Source of the DNA: Christensenella sp. UBA4263
GTDB taxonomy: Bacteria > Bacillota > Clostridia > Christensenellales > Aristaeellaceae
NCBI GenBank assembly: GCA_002395225.1
Contig: DGWH01000134.1
Span: forward strand, 34,973-97,830
Reading direction: 5' to 3'
Length of the DNA: 62,858 bases
The position numbers were made by a program, and so were the translations under genes. Shown here one piece after another: positions 51,401 to 60,221 of the stretch. How positions within the stretch are numbered: the first letter of the stretch is position 1; each line of letters starts with the position of its first letter. A model generated the notes under the pieces. That model was given only the letters and a program-made list of their open reading frames with translations, was not told the origin of the DNA and made no database searches.

Positions 51401-52873
51401 TCATTTGTTGTAGAAGGTGCATCCGCCGATGAATTCCCGCAGAATGGAGATGGGCGGGATTTCCGTTTCATCCGTGTTTTCCACAAAGTAGTCAAGGAAC
51501 TGATGGATCCGCTGAATGCTGGAATAGTGCGGGCTTTCCGGGGGCACTTCATCCAGCATCGGATACACGTGGTGTTTCAGAACGGGAATCTCGTAACTGA
51601 GGGTCGTGTTAAAAACAACATTCGCCTCTTCCATGAACGGTGAAATGTACGTGATCTCGCCGATTTTTACATCGTCCCACATGTCAAGGGTTTCGTTGAT
51701 TCTGGTATTGCGGGTGCGGGCATCTCTGACAAGGCGGCGCAGAAGCCGGATATCCGTGGCACGGAGCCGGTTGTGATTATCCAGATTGAGCGGAGTCAGG
51801 GCGCTGACGTAGATCCGGTATTTGCTCTCACTGGGGACATCTGCACCGATTTTGGGGTTCAGGCCATGAATTCCCTCAACGATCAGGACATCCTTTTCCC
51901 CCATGGAAACCATGATTCCCTCCGGTTCCCGGTTCTTGGTATAGAAGGAATACAGCGGGATTTCCACGCGTTCCCCCTGGAGCAGTTCAAGAAGCTGTTC
52001 GTTGAATAGTTCTGTATCAATGGATTCAAGACACTCAAGATCCGGCTTTCCGTTTGCGCCGATGGGAATATCCGTGCGGTTCTTATAATAATTGTCAAGG
52101 GAGATGGGAATCGGATGCCGTCCGCTGACTTTCAGCTCGATGGCAAGACGGTTGGCAAAGGTGGTCTTTCCGCTTGAGGAAGGGCCGGCAATAAAAACGA
52201 CCTTGCAGCCAAGATCAGCAATTTCCTCTGCAATGTAAGTGATGGCACGGCTCTGGATGGCCTCACTGACCCGGATGAAATCCGGATAAGCCCCGGAAAG
52301 GATAATGTCATTCAGGTCAGAGGCGTTTCGGCAGTCCTGAATGCGGGCCCAGTCTTCAAATTCCGAATAGGCGCGCATCAGTTTCGGACGATCCTTGAAT
52401 GCCCCCTGCGAAATGACCTGGCTCATGGATTTCAGAATCAGAACCATTCCGGGATAGAACAGACGAAGGGAAAAACCATCTATATCACCGGTATTTTCGG
52501 CCGTCTGTCCGGTTAAAAAATCGATATAATTCCCACAGATGGTCACGGTGACCGTGTCCGCTTTCCGGAAGCGGAGAAGGTCAACGGTATCCATCTGTCC
52601 CTTTTCCTCAAAAAAGGCCAGTGCCCGCTCAAGCGGCCAGGTTTCCTGACGGATGGGAAGATTCAGCGCGGAGATTTCGCGCATTTTTTCCTCAATGCGT
52701 CTCAGTTTTGTGGCGGAAAGGACAAGCCCGTCAACGGTGACGTAGATGCCGACGCCGAGACTGTGTCCAAAACGAATGGCGGCATCCGGGGCAATTTCAT
52801 CCATGGCCATCAGCAGAAGAAGGCGGGCAGTTGATTCGTATTTGCGTCTGTTTTTTTCAAAGCGAAGGTCCAT
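51401..52873 (-). CDS. Uridine kinase-like nucleoside kinase with ThrRS-like N-terminal domain
   Basis: A 490-residue protein. The C-terminal half is a uridine-kinase/phosphoribulokinase-type P-loop kinase, with Walker A GPSSSGKTTFA (about 230-240), ISLDNYYKNR and VLIVEGIHGLNP. The N-terminal part carries a region resembling the editing/common domain of threonyl-tRNA synthetase (RFGHSLGVGIYVT in the position of the synthetase HxxxH-type domain). This combination is a known clostridial nucleoside kinase; the usual version is longer (about 550 aa, with a TGS domain), so the TGS part seems missing. GGAGGT precedes ATG 52873. Confidence 0.86.
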   Translation of the reverse strand: MDLRFEKNRRKYESTARLLLLMAMDEIAPDAAIRFGHSLGVGIYVTVDGLVLSATKLRRIEEKMREISALNLPIRQETWPLERALAFFEEKGQMDTVDLLRFRKADTVTVTICGNYIDFLTGQTAENTGDIDGFSLRLFYPGMVLILKSMSQVISQGAFKDRPKLMRAYSEFEDWARIQDCRNASDLNDIILSGAYPDFIRVSEAIQSRAITYIAEEIADLGCKVVFIAGPSSSGKTTFANRLAIELKVSGRHPIPISLDNYYKNRTDIPIGANGKPDLECLESIDTELFNEQLLELLQGERVEIPLYSFYTKNREPEGIMVSMGEKDVLIVEGIHGLNPKIGADVPSESKYRIYVSALTPLNLDNHNRLRATDIRLLRRLVRDARTRNTRINETLDMWDDVKIGEITYISPFMEEANVVFNTTLSYEIPVLKHHVYPMLDEVPPESPHYSSIQRIHQFLDYFVENTDETEIPPISILREFIGGCTFYNK

Positions 52874-52877
52874 TCGG

Positions 52878-54149
52878 TCACCTCCTGTTTTTTACATAGG
52901 CTGCGGCGGATTGTCCGGCCAAAGCACCGGTTGACCAGGCGATCTGCAGATTAAATCCTCCGGTATGCGCATCGACGTCAATGAGCTCCCCGGCGAAGAA
53001 CAGTCCGGGAACCTGCTTGCTCATCATGGTTCCGGGGGTAATGCTTTTTACATCGACGCCGCCCCGTGTGATGATGGCCTCATCGAGACTGCGCGGTCCG
53101 GTAATGGGCAGCGGCAGCGCAGTCATTCCGTTTAAAAGAGCCTTTCGGTCGGCCCGGGTGCAGTCGCCGCCAAACATTTCGGGGTTCAGGCCACAGATGG
53201 CGGGAAACAGTCCGGCAAGACGCTGCGGGAAAAAACTGTTGAGAATGGTATTGAGCTGTTTTCTTGAATTCTCGGTCAGTTCCCTGATCAGCCGTTTATC
53301 CAGCTCCTCCGGCGTCATTCCGGGCTTCATGTTGAGGGTCACAGAGGTATCCTCAGCATGATCGGGCATATGCGCGCTGAGGGTGAGGATCAGCGGACCG
53401 CTGATGCCAAAGTGTGTGAACAGGACCTCACCGAGCTCATGATAGATCATCTTTTTGCCGGTTTTTGCGGTAATGGTGACGTTCTTGAGCGTGAGTCCCT
53501 GCAGGCGTTCGTGCCAGTCGGAATTCATATTCATGCCGACAAGCGACGGAACGGGCGCATAGACCCGATGCCCCATGGCTTCGGCAAACCGGTATCCGTC
53601 CCCGGTAGAACCGGTTGCAGGATAGGAAGCGCCGCCGGTCGCCAGAATCAGCGCACTGGAAAAGATGCGTTTTCCGTCGGCCGTGTCAATGGTGAACAGG
53701 TCCTCCGAGCGGGAAATCTTCTCTGCATGACTGTTCAGGAGGATCTTTACCCCTGCGGCATCCAGCGCACGATGAAGCGTTTTGGTCACATCGCTGGCTT
53801 TATCGCTGACGGGAAAGACCCGGCCGCCGCGCTCGACTTTTGTGGCCAGTCCGAGGGTATTGAACAGCCGGATGGTTCCCTCATTGTTCAGGTGCGACAG
53901 CGGGGAAAGCATAAAACGGCCGTTATGCGGAATCTCACGGAGAAACTGTTCGGGCTCCGCCGTATTGGTCAGATTACACCGGCCTTTCCCTGTGATATAA
54001 ATCTTCTTTCCGAGCTTTTCATTTCGTTCGAGCAGAAGCGTTTTTGCCCCTTCCCTGGCACAAAACAGTGCAGCCATCATCCCGGCGGCACCGCCGCCGA
54101 TGACAACCACATCATTCCTTGTCTCTTCCGACATATACCCTGTATTCAT
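52878..54149 (-). CDS. HI0933/BaiN-family FAD-dependent oxidoreductase
   Basis: A flavoprotein of about 423 residues. The FAD motif is VVIGGGAAGMMAALFCA, the family marker is KIYITGKGRCNLTN, and the C-terminal block is GGVDVKSITPGTMMSKQVPGLFFAGELIDVDAHTGGFN in short pieces (GGVDVKS, GLFFAGEL, DAHTGGFN). Its substrate is unknown; one relative reduces bile-acid intermediates. The start ATG 54149, with GGAAGG eight bases upstream, lies inside the 3' end of the RpiR gene; ATG 54134 is an alternative. It ends 5 bases before the nucleoside kinase start. Confidence 0.88.
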   Translation of the reverse strand: MNTGYMSEETRNDVVVIGGGAAGMMAALFCAREGAKTLLLERNEKLGKKIYITGKGRCNLTNTAEPEQFLREIPHNGRFMLSPLSHLNNEGTIRLFNTLGLATKVERGGRVFPVSDKASDVTKTLHRALDAAGVKILLNSHAEKISRSEDLFTIDTADGKRIFSSALILATGGASYPATGSTGDGYRFAEAMGHRVYAPVPSLVGMNMNSDWHERLQGLTLKNVTITAKTGKKMIYHELGEVLFTHFGISGPLILTLSAHMPDHAEDTSVTLNMKPGMTPEELDKRLIRELTENSRKQLNTILNSFFPQRLAGLFPAICGLNPEMFGGDCTRADRKALLNGMTALPLPITGPRSLDEAIITRGGVDVKSITPGTMMSKQVPGLFFAGELIDVDAHTGGFNLQIAWSTGALAGQSAAAYVKNRR

Positions 54150-54981
54150 CCCAAATTCCTTCCATAAGCTGGAAATGCTCGCCCAGCTCTTCCTGATGCC
54201 GCAGCCCGAGAGCAACAATCAGCGCATTGATGACCGAGAGCGGTGCAGCCATTGAGTCGACAAAAGAGGCCATATTGGTTCTGGCGGTAAGGCAGATGGT
54301 GCTCGCCTGGGAGATCGGAGACATGGGCCCGTCGGTCAGCCCGACGACGGTTGCGCCGCGGTTTCTGGCAAAATTCATCGCTTCCAGCGTTCTGGTCGAA
54401 TAGCGCGGGAAAGAGATGGCAAACAGCAGGTCCTCTTCGTTGATCCTTGAAATCTGCTCAAAAACATCCCCGCTGGCTTCTGAAACAATCCGCACATTGT
54501 CGAAGATGAAATTCAGATAATAACACAGAAACTGAGCGATAGGCGCGGCGGAACGAAGACCCATCACATAAAGATTCCGCGCATCGGAGATCTTCTGTAC
54601 GGCATCATCAAAGGCAGACTTATCGATTTCCTCAATGGTGGTCTTGATGTTCTGCATATCCTCATTGAGGACGGTTCCTAGAACTTCGCCCGGGGCGATA
54701 TCGACCGCCATTTCAAAGCGCTGCACCGCGGTCAGCCAGTGACGGACAAGCTCCTGAAGGGCTTTCTGCATTTCGGGATAGCCCTCATATCCCATTGCCA
54801 CGGCAAAACGGACAACCGTCGATTCACTGACGCCGACCTTTTCGCCCAGCGTACTGGCTGTCATATAAACGGCTTTGCTGTAATTTTCCAGAATATACTC
54901 GGCAATTTTCTTGTGACTCTTGCTCAACCGTTTCCCGGACTGATTCAGGTGCCGCATCAGTTCCTGCAAATTTTCCTGCAT
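54112..54981 (-). CDS. MurR/RpiR family transcriptional regulator
   Basis: A 289-residue regulator. The N-terminal RpiR helix-turn-helix (TASTLGEKVGVSESTVVRFA, about 40-60) is followed by a SIS sugar-phosphate-binding domain (LYVMGLRSAAPIAQFLCYYL and LLFAISFPRYSTRTLEAM). It probably responds to a phosphosugar, but no sugar-utilisation genes lie in its operon. Its 3' end overlaps the flavoprotein gene by about 38 bases. It has a strong promoter of its own. Confidence 0.9.
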   Translation of the reverse strand: MQENLQELMRHLNQSGKRLSKSHKKIAEYILENYSKAVYMTASTLGEKVGVSESTVVRFAVAMGYEGYPEMQKALQELVRHWLTAVQRFEMAVDIAPGEVLGTVLNEDMQNIKTTIEEIDKSAFDDAVQKISDARNLYVMGLRSAAPIAQFLCYYLNFIFDNVRIVSEASGDVFEQISRINEEDLLFAISFPRYSTRTLEAMNFARNRGATVVGLTDGPMSPISQASTICLTARTNMASFVDSMAAPLSVINALIVALGLRHQEELGEHFQLMEGIWDEYRVYVGRDKE

Positions 54982-55015
54982 GGTATTCCTTCCAGACTAG
55001 TTTTAAAGTAAAAAC

Positions 55016-55044
55016 ATCATATCAGAATGACTGGCAATTTTCAA
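55016..55044 (-). promoter_or_regulatory. Promoter for the RpiR/flavoprotein/kinase operon
   Basis: On the minus strand, TTGAAA (55039-55044), 17-base spacer, TATGAT (55016-55021), 34 bases before the RpiR start. Confidence 0.7.
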
Positions 55045-55085
55045 GATCAGGCAGCGATGCCCCGAGCGGACCGGTCAGGGTCACC

Positions 55086-55838
55086 TCAGGTCAGCGACAG
55101 AAGGGATCCAAGACGAAGGGTTGATTCTCTGTCGGTGGTATTATGCGAGAGTACGGTGAGCGTCGCATAGCCGCGCCTGAGCCAGGAATAATCACTCTCG
55201 TCATGTTCAGCGAGTTCCTCAAGCGCTGTGTCCAGCCGATATTCAGAGACGGCGGAGGTCAGCACTGTTTCAATAAAATGATTCTGATAACGTGTCAGCC
55301 TGAGCGGAACCGCCTTGAGCCCAAGCGCTCTGTCTGCGGCAGGATAATTGATATTCAGGACGGAATAATCCGGCAGTTGTACATGCATGGTTTTCTCCAT
55401 CACCGAAAGAGCCAGCTCTGCGGCCAGATGATACGTATCCTCCCTTGATACATCCAATGAAACCGCAATGGCACGTTTTCCGGTCAGTGCACCTTCCATG
55501 GCAGCGGCCACGGTGCCGGAATAGAGGACATCAATGCCGGCATTCGCCCCGTGATTGATTCCGGATAAGACGACATCTATATCCGGACAAAGATGATTGA
55601 GCGCAAGACGGACACAGTCAGCAGGGGTTCCGTCTACAGACCAGGCGGCTTTGGTGCCGGGAATCTGAAGCTTCTCGGCGGTGAGCGCCCGGGTAAGCGT
55701 AACACTGTGAGAGGCAGCGGATCGCTGGTGACTGGGGGCACAAAGATAAATCTCATGGCCCGCTTTGCGGAAAGTCTGTGTCAGGGCACAGAGTCCCGGA
55801 GCAAAAATACCGTCATCGTTTGTGATCAGGATTTTCAT
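55086..55838 (-). CDS. surE: 5'/3'-nucleotidase SurE
   Basis: A metal-dependent nucleoside monophosphate phosphatase, 250 residues. The N-terminal catalytic motif is LITNDDGIFAPGL, with SGINHGANAGIDVLYSGTV in the middle, both diagnostic for SurE. The start is ATG 55838, which gives the standard N-terminus MKILITNDDG. It lies downstream of two VanW genes on the same strand. Confidence 0.95.
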   Translation of the reverse strand: MKILITNDDGIFAPGLCALTQTFRKAGHEIYLCAPSHQRSAASHSVTLTRALTAEKLQIPGTKAAWSVDGTPADCVRLALNHLCPDIDVVLSGINHGANAGIDVLYSGTVAAAMEGALTGKRAIAVSLDVSREDTYHLAAELALSVMEKTMHVQLPDYSVLNINYPAADRALGLKAVPLRLTRYQNHFIETVLTSAVSEYRLDTALEELAEHDESDYSWLRRGYATLTVLSHNTTDRESTLRLGSLLSLT

Positions 55839-55883
55839 AATACGGAAATCTCCAACCTTTCGCGGCAATTCAGCAGACCGTTG

Positions 55884-56894
55884 TCAAGAATCTGCCCGGT
55901 AAAAAAAGGCGGTCATCACGCCATCCAGACTTTGAAATTCGATCCGGATGGTATAAGGCAATACGTTGCGGAACTGCATATCTTTGGTATTTGACACGGT
56001 TGCATCAAAGCCTGCCGGAAGGTAGGCGGTGCCGGCCTGTGCGTGCCAGTTCATGTCAAGAATCACGGTGGGAATCCGAAGAACAATATTGTAAATGGTG
56101 CTGCAGACCTGACAGACGCCTCCGCCAAAGCCCATTTTGGATTCCCCTGAGAGAATCGGCGCCTCCTTATAGCCGTTTTCAGCCGTATAGGGTCCGCAGA
56201 CGCTGTTGAAGGAAAACACTTCGTCCGGTGCGACCAGTACCCCTGAAAGCCGTTTGGAGGCGAGATCGATATTGTAAAGCCGTCCGGTATTTCCCTCTTT
56301 TGTGGTACTGGTGGAATAGAAGGTGGTGAATGCGTACAGCAGATCGCCGGGCTTTGCCTGCTGCCAGTCGACAAAAGGGGTCAGCGTGAGGTTTGCGGAG
56401 GACATGACCACATCCTCCGGTTCCCGCCGGTAAGGAAAGGTGACTTTTCCATCGCCTGCGGTATGGATGGAAAGCCAGCTCCCTTTTGAAACACGGATCG
56501 GATAGCGATATCCCTCCGGCAGAAAACAGGTGTCCGCATCCACATGGGCCACCGCAATGTGTTTGCTTGTGCCCGGCATGGGACCATCAAAGGGATTCTT
56601 TCGCTGAACCATTTCCACGAATTTGGTCAGCACATATCCCGTGCTCTCTTCGTAGGAAATCTTCGTCCAGGTCCTCCCCTTTTTATAGACATCCACAGAG
56701 GTCCCTTTTTCGACCCTGCCGAGAACCGGACTGTCCTCGCTTCCGTATTTATGAACATCCAGCCGTTTTCCGATCACTCCCCAGAACATCGGTTCCTCGG
56801 AGACCGGACTCTCAGCAAGTGAAAATCCTGCAAACAGGAAAAGAAGGAGATGAACAAAGAGGATTAATCTGCACATCTGTATATTCTTACACAC
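55884..56894 (-). CDS. VanW family protein with one SH3 domain
   Basis: A 336-residue exported protein. The signal peptide (CRLILFVHLLLFLFAGFSLA) is followed by one SH3b-like domain (RLDVHKYGSEDSPVLGRVE) and a C-terminal VanW domain (FNSVCGPYTAENGYKEAP, GGGVCQVCSTIYN, FRNVLPYTIRI). VanW domains occur in many Gram-positive envelope proteins and do not by themselves imply glycopeptide resistance. A GTG start at 56894 overlaps the preceding VanW gene by 31 bases and has GAGG upstream; ATG 56876 is an alternative. It is a shorter paralogue of that gene. Confidence 0.85.
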   Translation of the reverse strand: MCKNIQMCRLILFVHLLLFLFAGFSLAESPVSEEPMFWGVIGKRLDVHKYGSEDSPVLGRVEKGTSVDVYKKGRTWTKISYEESTGYVLTKFVEMVQRKNPFDGPMPGTSKHIAVAHVDADTCFLPEGYRYPIRVSKGSWLSIHTAGDGKVTFPYRREPEDVVMSSANLTLTPFVDWQQAKPGDLLYAFTTFYSTSTTKEGNTGRLYNIDLASKRLSGVLVAPDEVFSFNSVCGPYTAENGYKEAPILSGESKMGFGGGVCQVCSTIYNIVLRIPTVILDMNWHAQAGTAYLPAGFDATVSNTKDMQFRNVLPYTIRIEFQSLDGVMTAFFYRADS

Positions 56895-58315
56895 ATTACA
56901 CCATCCTGAGTTTCAAGCCGCATCTCAATGTCATAAGGAAGGACATTGCGCAGACGAAGATCAAGATTGCCGGAGCCGACCGCCGCATCCATGTCAAGAG
57001 GCGCATAAAAGATTCCGTATGCGGAATGAACGGACTGAAGGACGATCTCAACCGGGATCTGGAGGACCGCATCATACAGGGTTGTGGAAACCTGGCAGAT
57101 TCCCCCGCCATACCCGGTCTTTTTATCGGAGACATAGTTGACGATGGGGCCTTTTACATAACCGTTGGATTTTGTATAGGGGGCGCAGTGATCGTTGAAG
57201 CGGAATTCGGCGCCGCTGCTGATTCGGAGGCCGTTCAGCCGCTTTACCCCTTCCGAGATGTTGTACAGCCGTCCTTCTTCATTGGCCGTCGTGGGGGCTT
57301 CTGCGTAAAAGGTCGAGAATACCGAGATCAGATCGCCGGGCCTGGCGTCTTTCCAGAAGCGGACGGGTTCAAAATTGAGAGCGGCGGTGGTCATAATCAC
57401 GCCAATGGTCCGCTGATAAGGAAGCGTGACCCTGAAATGATCATCCAGTGCGCTGGTGGCAATGACATCTCCGGCATGAAGCGTGCGGATAAATGCACCG
57501 GTCGTATTGTCGAACACATCGACATCCTGCATGACATGTGCGGCGTTCGGGTAGAAGACAACGCCGGGAATATAGGGACCGAAAGGATCCAGCCGCCGGT
57601 AATACCGCAGATGGGATGAGAGCACATAGCCGGTCACGCCGCTCTTTCGAATATGCGCCCAGTCTCCCAGAATATCCATGATTTCAACATCCTCACCGTC
57701 ATAAACCATTCCCACCTGGGAGGATTTCGAATCAGGATCCTTTCGAATGGCCAGATTGACATCGGCAGTGGCTGTATACCGGGGTTCAAAAGGCGGCTCG
57801 GGGATGAACTCTTCGGGAATGACAATTCCCTCTCTGGCAGCTTCAATCCCCTCGATTCCGCTGGAGAGAACATAACCGGAGATGCCGTTTTTGACAACGT
57901 TCATCCATTCTTTGCCGAGCTCGATGATGTATACGCGGTCACCGGAATGAATTTCCTGAAGGGCCAGCGCAGAGCGGTCTTTCGCTGCCCGGAGGGTCAG
58001 GTCTTTTGTGGCCGTGCCAAAATACTGTGCGGTTTCCTCATCCGGCTGAGCGCCGACAAGGGCAAGATCCGCAATGTTCTTAGACAGAATATATCCGCTG
58101 ATATCCTCTTTCTGAATGAGCGACCAGGTGCTGCCGAATTCCGAAATGGAGACCGTTTCCCCTTCCGCAACACTTCCCAGTTTTTTTCCGGACGTGGAAC
58201 GTGTTTTTCGTATGGTCATGTTTTTTGTGACCGTCCCGGTATATTCATCTGCAGCGGCCGGAAGAGCCAGGAAGGTCAGGAGGAGAATCAGAACAAGACG
58301 CAACAGATTTTTCAC
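56864..58315 (-). CDS. VanW family protein with three SH3 domains
   Basis: A 483-residue exported protein. After a signal peptide (KNLLRLVLILLLTFLALPAAA) there are three SH3b repeats: MTIRKTRSTSGKKLGSV, LTLRAAKDRSALALQE and LAIRKDPDSKSSQVGMV, each closing with a GY-L strand (SGYILSK, SGYVLSS, TGYVLSS). The C-terminal VanW domain has FNDHCAPYTKSNGYV, GGGICQVSTTLYDA and LRNVLPYDIEM. It probably binds and modifies or senses peptidoglycan. It is strongly promoted, and its untranslated leader contains a 9-base dyad. It overlaps a shorter paralogue. Confidence 0.9.
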   Translation of the reverse strand: MKNLLRLVLILLLTFLALPAAADEYTGTVTKNMTIRKTRSTSGKKLGSVAEGETVSISEFGSTWSLIQKEDISGYILSKNIADLALVGAQPDEETAQYFGTATKDLTLRAAKDRSALALQEIHSGDRVYIIELGKEWMNVVKNGISGYVLSSGIEGIEAAREGIVIPEEFIPEPPFEPRYTATADVNLAIRKDPDSKSSQVGMVYDGEDVEIMDILGDWAHIRKSGVTGYVLSSHLRYYRRLDPFGPYIPGVVFYPNAAHVMQDVDVFDNTTGAFIRTLHAGDVIATSALDDHFRVTLPYQRTIGVIMTTAALNFEPVRFWKDARPGDLISVFSTFYAEAPTTANEEGRLYNISEGVKRLNGLRISSGAEFRFNDHCAPYTKSNGYVKGPIVNYVSDKKTGYGGGICQVSTTLYDAVLQIPVEIVLQSVHSAYGIFYAPLDMDAAVGSGNLDLRLRNVLPYDIEMRLETQDGVMCVRIYRCAD

Positions 58316-58341
58316 TTCGAATGGTTTCCTTTCAAATCATC

Positions 58342-58370
58342 TGTTCAGTTTGTATTCTGACAACTGAACA
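58342..58370. promoter_or_regulatory. Dyad in the VanW leader
   Basis: Perfect 9-base arms TGTTCAGTT and AACTGAACA with an 11-base spacer, between the promoter and the start codon. It could be an operator or an mRNA hairpin. Confidence 0.6.
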
Positions 58371-58394
58371 CAATACAACCTGTTTTTCCCTTCT

Positions 58395-58423
58395 ATTATA
58401 CGAAATGGTGAATGGATTGTAAA
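58395..58423 (-). promoter_or_regulatory. Promoter for the VanW pair
   Basis: On the minus strand, TTTACA (58418-58423), 17-base spacer, TATAAT (58395-58400). The leader to the start codon is about 75 bases. Confidence 0.85.
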
Positions 58424-58563
58424 GAAGAATGGACGGAGGACCCCGGAGCACCTGAGACAGGAAAAACAAAAACTCTCTGCCCTTCAGGCGGAGAGTTTTG
58501 AAACTGAAATGCCAGGTTTGCGGCGAACGGGATGATCCCAACAGCCGGGGGCTGAAAGACGGA

Positions 58564-59034
58564 TCACTTTCTGAACAGCAGCCGCCCGCAGGAAGGACAT
58601 TCAAATCCCTCTCCTTTTTCGGGGAGAAGGTCACCGGTCAGGGTTACATAGGACTCGCAATAGGGGCAGACGACCGAATAATAGGAGACGCCGTCCTCAG
58701 AATCATCAAAGTCATCATCTTCATAGGGATTCTTGTACGGAGTCTTTCCGGCTTTATTCCCGGCGTCTTCTTTGTCGCTGTCAGCGTCTTCTTCAGTCGC
58801 GTTATCATTCTGTTCATCGACCATATCGTAGAATTCAGAAAGGCTCCGATCCAGATCATCGACATATTCCCCGAGTTTGTCAACACGCGATTCAAGCTGC
58901 TCTTTCTCGGAGGAAAGCGCTGAAAGCATATCAATAATGCCAAGAAAGAGTTTTCCTTCACTGGTTGCCTCGGAAAGATTCATTCCATCAGCGATACCTT
59001 TTAAATAGTTAAGCTTTTCTGCAGAGATACTCAT
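58564..59034 (-). CDS. CD1247-like protein with coiled coil and zinc ribbon
   Basis: A 156-residue protein. The N-terminal helical region (EKLNYLKGIADGMNLSEATS) and coiled coil (EKEQLESRVDKLGEYVDDLD) match the N-terminal domain of the clostridial CD1247-type family. A very acidic linker follows, then a C-terminal zinc ribbon with CPYC and CPSC. Its function is unknown. It lies downstream of efp on the same strand, an association seen in other Clostridia, separated by a strong terminator-like structure. Confidence 0.78.
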   Translation of the reverse strand: MSISAEKLNYLKGIADGMNLSEATSEGKLFLGIIDMLSALSSEKEQLESRVDKLGEYVDDLDRSLSEFYDMVDEQNDNATEEDADSDKEDAGNKAGKTPYKNPYEDDDFDDSEDGVSYYSVVCPYCESYVTLTGDLLPEKGEGFECPSCGRLLFRK

Positions 59035-59077
59035 ACTTGTCGCCTCCTCTATATGCCTTATAAGCCGAAGTTCAGTC

Positions 59078-59186
59078 TTTCGGCTTCACTGCTTCCCACT
59101 GCGCATAGCGGACAGGCTGCCGCTGTGCGGCAGGCCCGCTTCTGCATGAGCCGGCCTTTCGGCTTTGCTGCTTTCCAATGCGCTAT
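59078..59186. repeat. Imperfect direct repeat, 79-bp spacing
   Basis: TTTCGGCTT-CTGCTT-CCA-TGCGC occurs at about 59078 and again at about 59157. Between them is the hairpin CTGCCGC-TGT-GCGGCAG (59117-59133). This fills most of the gap before the efp terminator. Confidence 0.65.
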
Positions 59187-59192
59187 AAAGAA

Positions 59193-59273
59193 AACCCTGG
59201 TGTTAACCGCTTTCAGAAAAAACTGAAGGTATTTTCCCAACAATCAATCAAAAAACGTTCATACACCAGGGTT
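59193..59273 (-). terminator. Long terminator-like hairpin after efp
   Basis: Arms AACCCTGGTGT and ACACCAGGGTT (11 of 11) enclose an inner CTTTCAG/CTGAAGG stem. On the minus strand the outer stem is followed by TTTCTTTAT. Confidence 0.75.
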
Positions 59274-59287
59274 AATCAAAAACTTAA

Positions 59288-59845
59288 TCAGGCACGCGCC
59301 ATGTAAGAGCCATCACGCGTATCCACACGGATCTTGTCGCCGATGTTGATGAACAGCGGGACGGCAATCTTATATCCGGTCTCAAGCGTAGCGGGCTTGG
59401 TGGTGTTGCTCGTGGTATCACCCTTGAATCCGGGCTCGGTATCCGTCACCTCGAGAACGACGAAGTTCGGCGCCTCAACGGAGAAAGCATTTCCCTTGAA
59501 GAAACGCACGGTTGCCATCGTTTCCTCTTTCATGAACTGGATGGCATCTTCTACCTGATCGCGGGTCAGAGGAATCTGCTCGTATGTTTCGGTGTCCATG
59601 AAATAGTAGAATTCACCGTCATTGTAAACATACTGCATTTCCTTCGTTTCAATGGTGGCTCTGGGCTGCTTGTCGGTCGGGTTGAAAGAACGCTCAACAA
59701 CCGCTCCCGTCATGACATTCTTAAGCTTTGTGCGAACGAAAGCTGCGCCTTTTCCGGGCTTTACATGCTGAAAATCAACAATTGTCCAGACGCCGCCTTC
59801 CCATTCAATGGTAACGCCTTTGCGGAAATCACCTGCTGTAACCAT
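59288..59845 (-). CDS. efp: Translation elongation factor P
   Basis: Relieves ribosome stalling at polyproline stretches. It has 185 residues, exactly the family length, from ATG 59845 behind GGAGGG. The N-terminal KOW-like domain carries the tip loop KPGKGAAFV with Lys32, the residue modified in many species; no modification enzyme is visible in the window. The C-terminal signature is PGFKGDTTSNTTKPATLETG. Proline-rich proteins such as MreC and the CoaE fusion linker in this window are likely clients. Confidence 0.97.
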   Translation of the reverse strand: MVTAGDFRKGVTIEWEGGVWTIVDFQHVKPGKGAAFVRTKLKNVMTGAVVERSFNPTDKQPRATIETKEMQYVYNDGEFYYFMDTETYEQIPLTRDQVEDAIQFMKEETMATVRFFKGNAFSVEAPNFVVLEVTDTEPGFKGDTTSNTTKPATLETGYKIAVPLFINIGDKIRVDTRDGSYMARA

Positions 59846-60131
59846 TAAGGATCCCTCCAAATGAATAGAATTAACATGTCCGCGCACCGCACGACACGGA
59901 CATTCCGTATTGAGCGATGGGAAAGTTTCGATTGATTCTAGCATAGAAAACCAGAAATATCAATACTTTCTGAGGATTGAAAGAACCATTTTTCGGCGTT
60001 TTTCAGTATTTACACAAAATATGGCGATGGTTTTTGCATGGACAGAGGTTTACGGAAGAACCGGAAACACGCTCTGTTCCGGGCTGAGGAGGATGAACTG
60101 ACCCATTCCCGGCAGACACCGGGACAGAGGC

Positions 60132-60160
60132 TTTACATCAAACCTGACAATTGCTATAAT
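60132..60160 (+). promoter_or_regulatory. Promoter for the Cof-type phosphatase
   Basis: TTTACA (60132-60137), 17-base spacer, TATAAT (60155-60160). It lies in the 376-base gap between the divergent efp and phosphatase genes; nothing else is seen in that gap. Confidence 0.85.
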
Positions 60161-60221
60161 TCGCGATGCTTCAGAATCTTTCTGATCAATTCCCCTGCTC
60201 TGTATTTCTGGAGGAACGTGC

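Noticed and set aside
55884..58315. Vancomycin resistance genes
   Set aside because: VanW domains here are joined to SH3 repeats and no vanH/vanA/vanX or two-component genes are near. The domain alone is common in Clostridia.
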